Assembly (NCBI GenBank): GCA_039881145.1 | Contig: JAYKKI010000027.1 | Coordinates: 21,277,001-21,341,000, forward strand | DNA length: 64,000 nt | Source of the DNA: Druceiella hillmani | Lineage: Eukaryota; Arthropoda; Insecta; Lepidoptera; Hepialidae | Reading direction: 5' to 3' | Shown: in pieces, positions 47,159-58,149 of the stretch | Position numbering within the stretch: position 1 is the stretch's first letter | Layout: the number at the start of each line of letters is the position of its first letter | Notes under the pieces: generated by a model | The model's database searches: none | Seen by the model: only the letters and a program-made list of their open reading frames with translations | Told to the model about the DNA's origin: nothing | Program-made: the position numbers and the translations under genes

Positions 47159-47750
47159 ATTATGTACCTTTAAATGTTTATAAGTGTCTGAATATTTAGA
47201 AAACTCTCATCTTGTAAACATTTAGACGATCATCGTAGTTCTCGTACTAGATAGGATTTTAAAATAGCGTATTGGAAATATATGTAAACACTTTGATATA
47301 TTTAAAGTTAGACAGATTACATTTGCGTACTATTGAAAAGCAAGTAGTATTGCATAATCAGAGAAAACGGTTTATTTTATCATGTTTACTGACTCAATCT
47401 TTTCAATTATTTGTGTTATCAAAATATAAACTGCTTACAAACATGCAAACATGCAATAAAATAACGGACCTAAACTATGAATTTCAAAAGAAGAATTTTG
47501 ATAACAGTTTTCAAAATTAACGAAACGAACGCTGTGGACGCTTTCTGGCGGTAATAATTGGAGTGAAATAGAATTAATTTTGTAGAATAAAATCAATCAG
47601 TCCTTGCGTAAATTTATTTAGTTGCTGTGTAACTTGGGCAGATAGAAATTTAAACGGTTTTTCAATGGAGCATAATTTTATTACGGAGTATTGGTTAATT
47701 ATTTTCCGCTGAATGATAAGGTCATTAATTGATGAAAGATTTAAAGTATA

Positions 47751-47787
<37 letters not shown>

Positions 47788-48356
47788 AATCCAGACCGGT
47801 AAAACAAGCGGGCTACCTATAATATCTATAATTGTCAAAAATATCATGTTAATTTTATGATTTGCGTATCATTTTCGCCTTAAGTTTTTGTAAAATATTG
47901 AAATGTGTGTGCAGAACATTATTGGTGGAGGCCTGATTGTTTAAAATTCTCATACAGTATTTTTATATTAGCTTCATAGATGTACTGTCTTTACCAAAAT
48001 TAAAATATGTCTATGACCACATAAGACTCAACAACCTGAAGGAACTTTGTAATATTTATTTCGCTGAATTTATGATATTTTCAATTTTTTTTTTAATTTT
48101 CATTACATAGACTATTTGATTTACTTAGCTCTTTGACAACACATGTAGTAGTAGCATGTTTAACAAATGTAGTTAGAAATAATGTGTGATTATCCGATTA
48201 TTGTTTAATATGCTGACAATTTTTGATCTTATATTAAACTAAAACTATACCTATTTTTCCTTGAGAGTCATTGCAATATAGTAATGCAAACCCCATTTTG
48301 CTTAACAATTTTTAAAATTAAATTATTCCTTTACGATTTTATACCTAATCAAACTC
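47159..48356. other. AT-rich gene-free stretch
   Basis: Includes an (AT)n tract at about 47746-47784. Frames of 82 and 77 codons here lack any recognisable content. Confidence 0.5.
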
Positions 48357-49060
48357 ATTGTCGGGGTATCGTTTTTGAAAAAGAAAAAAAAAACAACCCT
48401 TACGAGATCACTCAGGTGTCTCACATCACAGGTGTTTCTCACAAAAAGTTTTGATGTAGAAATTTGAAATTTGATGTAATGATAAAGTCTGATCTTTCAA
48501 TAGTCAATATATAAAAATATCTTACACAGAAATTTTAGGGGTCCTTCCGAAATTAAGTAATCGTCTTTTTAATCTTATATACAGAGTATGGTATCAGTTG
48601 AGAGAAAAATCATTATAAAAACCTAATAACTTATGGTTATTGTAAGACGATTTCTTTATGGATTTCATGATAAGTAGCTACAGGAAAATTGTTGAAAATG
48701 TTTGCGCCATTTTCTAAGAAACCGTTTGGCGTAGTGATTAAACATATTAACCTATATATATTTCGATAGACCACTTAAAATTATTTGAGTAAAAGGGAAT
48801 TAGTAAAAATATTTATCTCATTTTCTTATCTCCACTGAAGTAATTAAAAGGAGAGTAATCAGAACCTCAAAACTAATACTTTTTCAGAATTATACGTAAC
48901 GTGGTTTTAAGATATTATTGAAAATATCCTCAAAAAATATATTTCGTTACCTCCACGCTATCTTCCCAAATAGCAAAAGTCAAAATGATATAAAACAGAT
49001 GGGCTCTAACTATAAGTTAACTATAAGTTTACTAAAAGAACCCCATAGTTTTGGAAAAAG
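48357..49060 (+). repeat. Dispersed repeat family R1, longest copy
   Basis: Starts with TCGGGGTATCGTTTTTGAAA, CCCTTACGAGATCACTCAGG, a TGTCTCACATCACAGGTGTT tract and GTTTTGATGTAGAAATTTGA. It continues through AAATTTTAGGGGTCCTTCC and ends around TCTAACTATAAGTTAACTAT. A small internal duplication of ACTATAAGTT lies near 49008-49030. No frame is maintained. Confidence 0.5.
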
Positions 49061-49968
49061 TCTTTGTACTGTTACGCCTGTGAAAAATGTATAATATTCA
49101 CATTGTGAAAGCTGCTTTCACATTAATATTATTAAATAACTCAATAATATTACTATTTATGTTTTTATGTTTATATATATATATAAATTTAAGTATGAAA
49201 GGATTCTCGTTAGGCGAGTTCTATTTATGATTAATAAATTTTGTTTAAAGTTTGTAAAAACAGGTATTTTCATTTTTCCTGTTTTATTTACGGTTTAAAT
49301 ATTATACTGTATAAATGTTTTAAATTTCAGAAGTTTTTGGTTTAAAGTAATTAGAGTTATACTATTAACGTAACACATTTCAAAAGTCATGTTATTTTAA
49401 GACAGACGTTTCACTTTAATCCCGATATTCGTCGAATTTCGTACTTCAAATATTCCGAAAATCCTTCTTATAATTAACAACAAAAAATCGAATCTGTAAT
49501 TACAAGGCGATCGTCCTTGGAACTAAACAGACGCGGGCGGGTGCACAGCCGGTAGGCACAAGATAAATGGCGACTTGATACTTCCAAAATTTTGTTTCGA
49601 ACTCGGGCGTAACTTTCCAGTGGAAACCGTTCGTTTTTCATTTTTGACGTTTCATTTCCGCTATACGAAAATGAAACGAATTACTACTGTATTGAGGGGA
49701 TTGCTTTTGCAATAAGATATTTAAAGAAAAATGCCATCGATGGATATGCAGCCAATGAAATTGTCAGTGTCTCTTTTTTCGTCCCTAAATTAATAGAATT
49801 TTCAAGCGAATAAGGGAACGGTATTTTGAAACTGATTCGACACTTATTTATGTCTTGACACTTATTTATCTATGTTTATAGGAAAGTAAATTCCTACCAT
49901 TTTTTCTAAAACAGCAAATTTTGAATAACATGCAAGAAGAGTGATAAAACAAGAGAGTATTATTTTTA
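49061..49968. other. Gene-free stretch with a GC-richer island
   Basis: 49490-49640 is more balanced than its flanks (GGCGATCGTCCTTGGAAC, ACGCGGGCGGGTGCACAGCC, ATAAATGGCGACTTGATAC) and has no frame. It could be regulatory. The rest is AT-rich with nothing seen. Confidence 0.4.
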
Positions 49969-50227
49969 AAAATTATTTACACCCATAAAAATGAGCAAAA
50001 TGTTACTAAAATAAATTATCGGTCTATATATGTTGAAAGAGATTAAATAAAAAAATATATCACCGTAATATATTTACCGCGATGGTTATTTAGCGTAAAA
50101 ATTATTTACACCCATAAAAATGAGCAAAATGTTACTAAAATCAATTATCGGTCTATATATGTTCACAGAGATTAAATAAAAAAATATATCACCGTAATAT
50201 ATTTACCGCGATGGTTATTTAGCGTAA
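49969..50227 (+). repeat. Tandem duplication, 129 bp x 2
   Basis: AAAATTATTTACACCCATAA begins at about 49969 and 50098, and both units run to GCGATGGTTATTTAGCGTAA. They differ at only a few positions (GTTGAAAGAG versus GTTCACAGAG), so the duplication is recent. The right unit abuts a Helitron-like copy. Confidence 0.95.
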
Positions 50228-50433
50228 AGAATGATAATAGAGCCAGAAAACTCGTTTTTATTGTATCTGTTTGTATGTTAATTTATTCGTTAATCACACA
50301 GAATCTACTGGACGGATTGTGATGAAATTTTGGTATGGTAATAGTTTATACACAGGAACAACATATGCAAAAAAATTGTAATAACTTTTGTTATTCCTAA
50401 TTCCACACGAACAAAGTTGTAGGCACAGCTAGT
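50228..50433 (+). mobile_element. Helitron-like short repeat (family H)
   Basis: AATGATAATAGAGCCAGAAA at the left, CTACTGGACGGATTGTGATG and AAATTTTGGTATGGTAATAG in the middle, and a 3' end of ACGAACAAAGTTGTAGGCAC followed by AGCTAGT. From memory, a GGCACAGCTAG|T end preceded by an ACGAAGTCGC-type short hairpin is typical of insect nonautonomous Helitron-like elements, which end in CTRR before a T. The class is tentative; there is no Rep/helicase coding here. Confidence 0.5.
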
Positions 50434-50673
50434 AAGTCAATAAGTCTGTAATAATAACCTCACAAAAATCGTCGTAACTTTCACGATCTCTCACAAGATG
50501 CTAGCTAAAACATATATAAAATAAAACACTCCTTTTCAAAGACAAACCCATAGTTATGCGTCATTTAAATACAACACTGAAACTGAAATTTGTATTGAAA
50601 ACGTCGCCCACATATATAAAATAACAGTCTACAATTTTTGATAATTAAAACAATTTAGATTTCACAAACTCTT

Positions 50674-50713
<40 letters not shown>

Positions 50714-51456
50714 CTTATATTACTTCGTAAGGACAGGCTCACAGCAACTGCAAAACGTCCCACTAGAAATGGCGAAATTAGCAGCGTTTCATTTTAGTTG
50801 ACATTTTGATTCTCGTGATTATCCCGAAAACAATAAAAAATGCCGGATTGTGTAGTATATCTATCTTTAATTACAATTCGAGAATTAAGAAAAATGATGA
50901 TGTAAGTTACCTATCGTTAATAATCGTTTGTCGTACATTTTTCTTGTTATTTATTGGAAGAAATAGTTTTATATCCAGTACATTACAACGTTATGACCTT
51001 GTAAGGACGTGTCTTTACACATTATTTTTTAAATATTAATTTTTCTATGCTGTGATTCATGAAAATCACCTGGGAACTTTAGAAGCAAAATTAATTAGTA
51101 TTTGTCCATCTATATGTCACATCGATAACTCAAAAACTGCAAAACCGATAAACTTATAAATGGAAATGTAAGTATACAATGTTCATAGGTTTGATAAATT
51201 TCGTTATAGAATATAGCCAACGTATATACTTATTGATAAACCCTTTACATAAAAGACACACATGCTTACACACACGTTGTATTTTTAATTAGTTAGAGGA
51301 ATATCTACTATGTTGTTGGTTATCAAAGTCGTTTTTCGATTTGTTTAATGTACACTGCTTTTCGGTAGAAAAAGAAATCGACAAATTTTCTAAATATTTA
51401 AACTTTCAAATAATATATATATATATATATGTATATATATAAAGGAGTGATTGATT
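50434..51456. other. AT-rich gene-free stretch
   Basis: Includes (AT)n tracts at about 50679-50711 and 51412-51440. A 77-codon frame at 50806-51039 has no recognisable motif. Confidence 0.5.
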
Positions 51457-51672
51457 CAGAATAATAATGGAAGCCAGAAAATTGTTTTAGAATTTTTGTC
51501 CGTCCGTTAATTGTGCGTCAATCACGAATGACAATCTACTGAATGGATTATAGTGAAATTTGGTACGGGAATAGTTTATACCTAAGAGTAATATATAAGA
51601 GAGAAAAAAAATTCTAATAACTTTTCTTACTCCGAATTTCACGCGAACGAAGTCGCAGGCACAGTTAGAAAT
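51457..51672 (+). mobile_element. Helitron-like short repeat (family H)
   Basis: Same order of motifs as 50228-50433: AATGGAAGCCAGAAAATTG, CAATCTACTGAATGGATTAT, AAATTTGGTACGGGAATAGT, TTCTAATAACTTTTCTTACT, and the 3' end CGCGAACGAAGTCGCAGGCA followed by CAGTTAG. The CGCGAACGAAGTCGC segment can form the short subterminal hairpin expected near a Helitron 3' end, but CTAG is mutated to TTAG. Confidence 0.5.
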
Positions 51673-52244
51673 ATTTGCAGACAACTCGAATTGCCTTATT
51701 GCTCTCTAAAACCAATTTAAATTCCCCACAACAAGATTACACCTACGGCCGCATACAGCCGGCCATGTGACTGACGAGATAGTTTCGTTTAATTGCAATA
51801 GATGGCGCACATAATCGACGTTTTCATTTTCTATTTAGTTTAATGTTCCCTTGGACGTATTTTGGTGATAATTGTAATATATGTATATATATATATATAT
51901 AAATATATATAAAGTTGCAAGCTTGGATAAAAAATGTTTCAAAGTGCCACTCGGCCTGTTCCTCCGACAAGTAATTACTGACCAAAAATCGAATAGGCTT
52001 TCAGAATGACAAAAAAAATGACTTTACACACAGGATATTGTTGAATAGATAGCTATTCAACAATCGGCCCATATGGGTTTTTGAGTATAAAATGTGGAAA
52101 CTATGCTCGATAAAGCTTTTTTGTATCTCATTCTGTCCCTGAAATATACCGAGCGTCACAATGCCTCGGCAAAACGACGCGGTGTACACTTTATTTTGAA
52201 TACATTACTGTATTTTAATCCATACTCTTAATAAAATTTTAACA
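51673..52244. other. Gene-free stretch with microsatellite, hairpin and TAGATGGCGC-type motif
   Basis: Holds GCAATAGATGGCGC at 51795-51808, an (AT)n tract at about 51879-51913, and a 12 bp perfect hairpin at 52037-52064 (ATTGTTGAATAG, loop ATAG, CTATTCAACAAT). A GC-richer patch lies at 51740-51775. No gene. Confidence 0.55.
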
Positions 52245-52497
52245 TAGGATTCACCTGTATATGGGAGATATTTTAAAAAGTGATTGACTTAGTATGACGA
52301 ATGATAATAGAAACCAGAAAACCTGTTTTTAGAATTTTTTCATCAATCACGCGAAATCTACTGGACAGATTTTAACATAATTCAGTATGGCAATAGTTTA
52401 CATCCAAGAGCAAGCCATGAGATGCAGGAAAATTCTGATAACCTTTCTTATTCCGAATTTCACGCGAATGGAACCGTGGAGCACAGCTAGTATTATT
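52245..52497 (+). mobile_element. Helitron-like short repeat (family H), longest 5' part
   Basis: The shared 5' part extends to ATTTTAAAAAGTGATTGACT. It then has AATGATAATAGAAACCAGAA, TCAATCACGCGAAATCTACT, a GGCAATAGTTTACATC segment, CTTATTCCGAATTTCACGCG and a 3' end GAGCACAGCTAGT. The element faces the inverted copy at 52676. Confidence 0.5.
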
Positions 52498-52675
52498 GTA
52501 TGAATACTGAGCAAAAAGAGTATTATTTTTCGAATTGAAAATTTTATTCATGCTTCTCTTAAGTTTTATTTCATGAGGATTCTCAATGCGGATAGATGAC
52601 GTTGGCAATATCAATATAATATTCCTCAAGTAAAGTTTTTTTTTTCTAAATCTGTAATATCTAGGTAAAAAAGCA

Positions 52676-52880
52676 TTCTATATGTTTCTCGAGGGTATAA
52701 ACTAGTATCACATAAAATTTCATCAAAATCCGTATCCGTAGAATTTGCGTGATTGAAAAATAAATTAACTGATAGGCAGGCAGGCAGATAAAAATGATAG
52801 AAACAGGTTTTCTAGTTTCTATTAACATTCTATATGCTAAATCAATAACCCTTTTCAAAATATTATCCATGTATAGAATT
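52676..52880 (-). mobile_element. Helitron-like short repeat (family H), inverted and 3' truncated
   Basis: The minus strand reads AATATTTTGAAAAGGGTTAT, TAATAGAAACTAGAAAACC, a CTGCCTGCCTGCC tract, TTTCAATCACGCAAATTCT, GGATTTTGATGAAATTTT and AGTTTATACCCTCGAG. The characteristic GGCACAGCTAG end is missing. The minus-strand frame of 69 codons here simply reads the repeat. Confidence 0.5.
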
Positions 52881-52949
52881 CACACTGTTACAGTTTTACA
52901 CATGTAGATTAAAACTTGGTGAAAAGGAAAAAAAATTAACGAAAAATAA

Positions 52950-53155
52950 ATTATTTAATTATTTATTTATTTATGTACTTCAGTGTATCAAATGACACAT
53001 TCAACGGACTTATTGCTAAGAGAGCAAGCTCTTACTACCAACTAGAATACCAGTCCAGCCCCGCTCGATGAGCGGCCGGGAATTGAGCCCTGGTCCCCAC
53101 ATTAAAATGGTAAAAACCGTATCCGTGTGCACATCCCGCAATAACCATTAGATCG
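52950..53155 (-). mobile_element. tRNA-derived SINE with an (AAAT)n tail, minus strand
   Basis: The minus strand reads a degraded head (TAATGGTTATTGCGGGATGT), a weakened B-box region (GACCAGGGCTCAATTCCCGG), the family body GAGCGGGGCTGGACTGGTAT, and a tail of TACATAAATAAATAAATAA. The simple (AAAT)n tail marks the 3' end of a retroposed SINE and sets the orientation. The B box here has lost the TTCGA core, so the copy is older than the one at 44.8 kb. Confidence 0.75.
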
Positions 53156-54137
53156 ATTTAAATGAAAATTTGCTAAGATGAATGAAATTTGTTAAGATAT
53201 GAAATAGAAAATGTCATTCCAATCCTTATAAAAGTAAATCAAGAGGGACAGTAATTTACTTATTTGTCTGCGAAATTTTGCAAATTAATATTTTTCGAAA
53301 AAAAGTCTATAACGCCACACTTGCGATTTAATAGAAACTGAAACAACTCCAAAAAAAGAACAATTCTAATGAAATTTTTGCTGAGATGATAATAGGTCTT
53401 CAGGTTAAAATCTAGACTATCGCTTTCTTCATTAAATGTTTACAAGGGGGCTTTTTGTCTATTTGTTTTTCTTTATAAATTTTTTCCTTTGTTAATGCAT
53501 CACGAAAATTTCTAGATCGATTTAAATTAGACCTTGGCTGATATAATGAGTTAAGATGCAGTTCTAGATTTAAGCTCTCTTTAGCTTCAATTTCGTGTTA
53601 TTTTGTAATTTGAAATTCTAGTATTGTCCTTCATGTAGTAGGATCGAAGTAGGTGGGCTTAAGAAATAATGGATAGAAAATAAACCGCTCTGATCATCTC
53701 GAGTATAAATTATATTCATCCCAGTCTAAAAGTAAGTTAGTTTATAAATAAACACTATCTTAACAAGGTATAGCACAAGAATTTGAAATGAGATGTTTCT
53801 CCTAATTATACTTGAAAGCTGTATCGAAAGCACAGAAATTCTGAAAACGTTTTTCTCTTCACTATTTTCTTCGATTTACGACTGCAAATGGTTATAAAAA
53901 TCTTAAGCTAATATTGAATAAATTTTAGTACGTAATTTCAGATTTACATTAAAATTAAGTGTTGTTTTATTAAATAAGTACTTAAGTAGTAAGTGCAGTT
54001 CTGCATTTTTTTCTCAGTGAATATAAAATGCATTAGATATACTACTCAAACGATAATTTGAATGATTAAACCGTTAAACTAAAATAGTAAAAATCTTGAG
54101 TTACATAACATTATTTAAATACATGCATATTTATATG

Positions 54138-54210
<73 letters not shown>

Positions 54211-54347
54211 GTTATATACACTATATTAAATACGTATTTATTTTATTATACACTCTGACTTATTTTAAGTACAGAGAATAATACAAGAAAATATGAACGA
54301 TGTAAGAAAAACAAAATATTAAACTTTATCGATAATGAAAAATAGGT
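53156..54347. other. AT-rich gene-free stretch
   Basis: Contains the (AT)n microsatellite 54131-54207, over which a spurious 61-codon frame runs. AATTTCTAGATCGATTTAAAT near 53508 resembles the SINE-flanking GATCGATTTAAATG at 53150, possibly a repeat edge. No gene. Confidence 0.5.
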
Positions 54348-54785
54348 TAACAGCTATGTTATCATCACATCACTAACTTAAACTAAGTAGGAAAAGGTGT
54401 GAAAATACCTAAATATTTTCACCATTTCCGCACATCAGACGCGAGGCATTGTAAAAATGTCTCACTAAATAACATCCACAAACACAAATAATGCAGACCA
54501 GTAAAATATGTAGCGAACCGGGTCGATAATGCGCCCGCTATCGATGTTAGGTCAGGTTATTCTGTCGGTGACTTGTAATATCCTTTGATTTCATGGATAT
54601 GGACGGTATAATAGACAAAATGAATTTGCAAATTCTATTCAAACCGCTCCTACAACTTTGAAATCGCGTGGCAACTTAGTAAACTGGCTTAGCAAGTACT
54701 GGCCAAAGTCGCAATATTCGATCGTGATTGGTTTGCCATGGGCGTCGAAGATTCGTATCCGAGATAAGTCGACGCTGCGGTTAAA
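54348..54785 (+). repeat. Left arm of a long inverted repeat (about 430 bp)
   Basis: Aligns with the reverse complement of 57715-58149 at roughly 75-80 percent identity. Conserved blocks in order: TTAACAGC, TCATCAC, ACTAAGTAGGAAAAGGTGTG, TTTCCGCACATCAGAC, CGAGGCATTGTAAA, CTAAATAACAT, AACACAAATAATGCAGACCA, CTATCGATGTTrGGTCAGGT, a 38 bp block identical in both arms (54605-54642), and GATTCGTATC. It is much less AT-rich than its surroundings and has no open frame. It is either a transposon terminus or a duplicated conserved noncoding element. Confidence 0.85.
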
Positions 54786-55012
54786 TACTATGTAGAGGTT
54801 TCTGGTTTCAATCGGTGCTTTGAATCGGAATTTTAGCGATGTGCGGTTAAGATATATAATGATTAGGAATGTTCTAATCTTTATATCTTCACGTTAAATC
54901 GAAACGCAATTTTTATGCAAAATAAATATTTTGAAACTGCGTTGGAGTCAACAGTTTCCGTGAAAAAGTTTCAAAGTTAATATAGCTTAAACAACAGTAT
55001 AAAAAAATATAA

Positions 55013-55055
<43 letters not shown>

Positions 55056-55837
55056 ATATTTGTTAAAATTTTTATATTTTTTAAAATTTTTTTTAATGCC
55101 TTGTGTTTTCATAAAAAACGTGTGCTTTAATAATTAATTCGAATGCTTTATCATGGTGCTCTTTTTGTATCGTCCATTAGTTTATCGCAACTTTTAAAAT
55201 ATAATATTAAAAGGAAAACATTTAAATGTGAATATATTCTGTGCTTAGTGTGTGAGAAGAGATATTTCTAACTTTTTTTATTTACTTAAACACGATATGA
55301 AAATAACTTTTTTATTATACGTTAAATTCAAAAACGTAAACCCAGAATATTAAACAGAATGGCAATGATACAGGAAAATATAGCGATAGTGGGTTTTCAT
55401 TATAATTTTACCTTTAATTTTAAGTTGAGCATTTGTCAAATATTTTACTTTTATAATTTTCTATGTCATTATGATTGTTCTATTTGGGTTGAATATAAAT
55501 TACGTAGAATATCTTTCACATTTTCCGACGGACACAAACATTGATTTAGGAGCATTTTAGAGTAACTTTTCCTTTTTTGTTTATTTAATTGAAGGAATAA
55601 TTAAAATGAATGACATGAGTAATAATTTAAAAAATTACGTTAAATTAAATTTCGCTATCGTTAAATGTACTTTATTGGATTTTATGTGATATCATGGATT
55701 TTATCGCATTTTTTTATTCACCTCATTTTACCTTTTTATGGTGTATTAGACTTAATACGCTTGTTTACTTATAAATATTGGTATTAAGTTTTCATATTTA
55801 AATATTTACTGCTCAATGAATAAATGAATATGACGTA
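54786..55837. other. AT-rich spacer between the inverted arms, left part
   Basis: Includes an (AT)n-(GT)n tract at 55017-55059. A 61-codon frame (55359-55544) has no recognisable content. No transposase remnant was seen on either strand. Confidence 0.55.
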
Positions 55838-56370
55838 CTATAAAATTTAACAAAACAACTTTATGGTAATTTCATTTATCCGTGAAACAATACGTAAAGG
55901 GGACGATCTAAAAATAAGGCAGTGTAACTTTATAGAATTTACAAAATAATTCTAATCAATATATGAATTTTCCTTTACTTAATAAAGCGATGCGCTTATA
56001 AAATTGTTTATTTATTTAAAATTTAACAAAACAACTTTATGGTAATTTCATTTACCCGTGAAACTATACGTAAATGGGGCGATCTAAAAATAAGGCAGTG
56101 TAACATTATAGAATTTACAAAACAATTCCAATAAACATATGAATTTTCCTTTACTTAATAAAGCGATGCGCTTATAAAATTGTTTATTTATTTAAAATTT
56201 AACAAAACAACTTTGTGGTAATTTCATTTACCCGTGAATCTATACGTAAAGGGGGCGATCTAAAAATAAGGCAGTGTAACTTTATAGAATTTACAAAATA
56301 ATTCTAATCAACATATGAATTTTCCTTTACTTAATAAAGCGATGCGCTTATAAAATTGTTTATTTATTTA
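55838..56370 (+). repeat. Satellite array, 176 bp unit x 3
   Basis: AACAAAACAACTTTrTGGTA begins at 55849, 56025 and 56201. Units share GGGCGATCTAAAAATAAGGC, ATGAATTTTCCTTTACTTAA, TAAAGCGATGCGCTTATAAA and TTGTTTATTTATT, with only a few differences. The array lies between the two inverted arms. Confidence 0.97.
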
Positions 56371-57714
56371 TAAATTTATTATGCTGATATTTTAAACTTA
56401 GAAAAACAGAATTTATAAATTATTAATCCTAACAACAGAAATATAAATAAATTAGATGCAATAATTGATTAGGGGGACAATTATATCTTTTCAACCTTTT
56501 TTAACAAATAATTTTCTTAATAATTAAATTATATTTACCTAAATGGAAAAATATGAAATCAAAATCTTTATTTTCTTATTTACTTTGGTTACTTCCATAT
56601 TTTACTAGTTGATATAAAAAAATCGACAAACTTTTTTATATATATATTGGTAAATATTTTAAAAGAACATTACTTTAAAGGAAACGTGACATTAAAATAA
56701 CCAACTACACTAATGTTAATCATTCTGTATAAGTGTTCACCTATGTGTAGGTATTCATTACTACTTAGTAAATAAATTAATGTAAAAGTTATTCGTTCCA
56801 AAAAACTTATTTGTTCCATATACCTTATTGCTTGTAAGGAAAAAAATTTTAAATCGATGGGCGACCTTTATATTTATTGAACGAAATTTCTATTATAAGT
56901 TTGGTTTCAATTTAAAAATAAAATCAGTGAAAAGTTTATTTCTATAAAATGAACATTTACAACTTTACTTAAGTCATAATCATAGAAAAGCATCGTCGTA
57001 TATTAAATAAAACATGTTTTGAACCAAATATGTAAAGGTAACTTTGGGCTATGTTTCTTCTAGGCGTGGTGAGTAGTGGCGATGCAAAAGCCATGCCCGT
57101 CTATCCTGACAAACTCCTTTGCTTCACTTATTCTCATAAGATGTGATCTTTTGTTTTGTAGGACTTCTTAAGTTACATATGTTTTAAGTATGTGCTAATA
57201 TGATCCTAATTAATAAATAAAATGCTATTCTTAAACAACCGTGCCCAATATCAATAATGAGGTCAAGGTGATTCAGTTGAACCATATAAGATTTTATAGA
57301 ACAGAGCAAAATTTAATACCTTTTTTATTTGAATGGTTTGACTTTACTGTTATATGATTAACTGAAATTTAAACAGTATGATTCGAAATTCAAGTAAACT
57401 TGATTAAAAGGATATTTATCGTAGTAATTCTTACTTTGTTTCTTTAATCATAATCGCTCAACTTTTAATATATTCTGCCAATTTTCCGGTAGTATATTTG
57501 TCCCTCACGGTTAGGATGGACGGATAAACGAACGAACACGTGAGTGATTTCTTAAAATTTTATTTTTTCCTTTCTAAGAAACCTGAAAATTGTCAGAAGC
57601 AACACTTAACCGTCACAGAACCCAATATTAACTCTAGTTTGTCCTAACGTGACTTTATTCTATCTCTTCACGATAATCCTCTGTTAAATGGCTATAGTCA
57701 ATTTGTAATACCAC
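56371..57714. other. AT-rich spacer between the inverted arms, right part
   Basis: Contains a minus-strand R1 fragment at about 57470-57600 (reading AAAGGAAAAAATAAAATTTT, then AAATCACTCACGTGTTCG) and a GC-richer patch at 57055-57115. No gene was seen. Confidence 0.5.
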
Positions 57715-58149
57715 TCATTAATTAACCGCTGCATTCACATACCCTAGATACGAATCTTCAACGGTCCGATCGGGCAAACCGGTATCAAATATATCGTTTT
57801 CGGCCTATAGTTTCGGTGTTAAGCCACGGCACGAAATCAAAGTAGTGGGAGGGGCTTGAATAGAATTTGCAAATTCATTTTGTCTATTATACCTTTCAGA
57901 TTTACGAAGTCGAACGGATGTGCAAGTCATGGTCGGAATAACCTGACCCAACATCGATAGTGGCCGTCTTATCGATCCGGCTCGCGATATTACTGGTCTG
58001 CATTATTTGTGTTTGCGAATGTTATTTAGCGGGCCATGTTTACAATGCCTCGTGTCTGATGTGCGGAAACGGTTAAAATCTGTCAGTGTTTTCACACCTT
58101 TTCCTACTTAGTTGAGGTTAGTGATGACGGTGTGTTTTACCGCTGTTAA
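57715..58149 (-). repeat. Right arm of the long inverted repeat
   Basis: Minus-strand copy of the 54348-54785 sequence. The 38 bp identical block lies at 57856-57893 and contains the 14 bp perfect palindrome GAATTTGCAAATTC (57863-57876; 54622-54635 in the left arm). Other retained blocks are TTCCGCACATCAGAC, ACGAGGCATTGTAAA, CACAAATAATGCAGACCAGT and CTATCGATGTTGGGTCAGGT. The outer edge decays around TTAACAGC, where flanking AT-rich sequence is unrelated on the two sides. No clear target duplication could be recognised. Confidence 0.85.
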
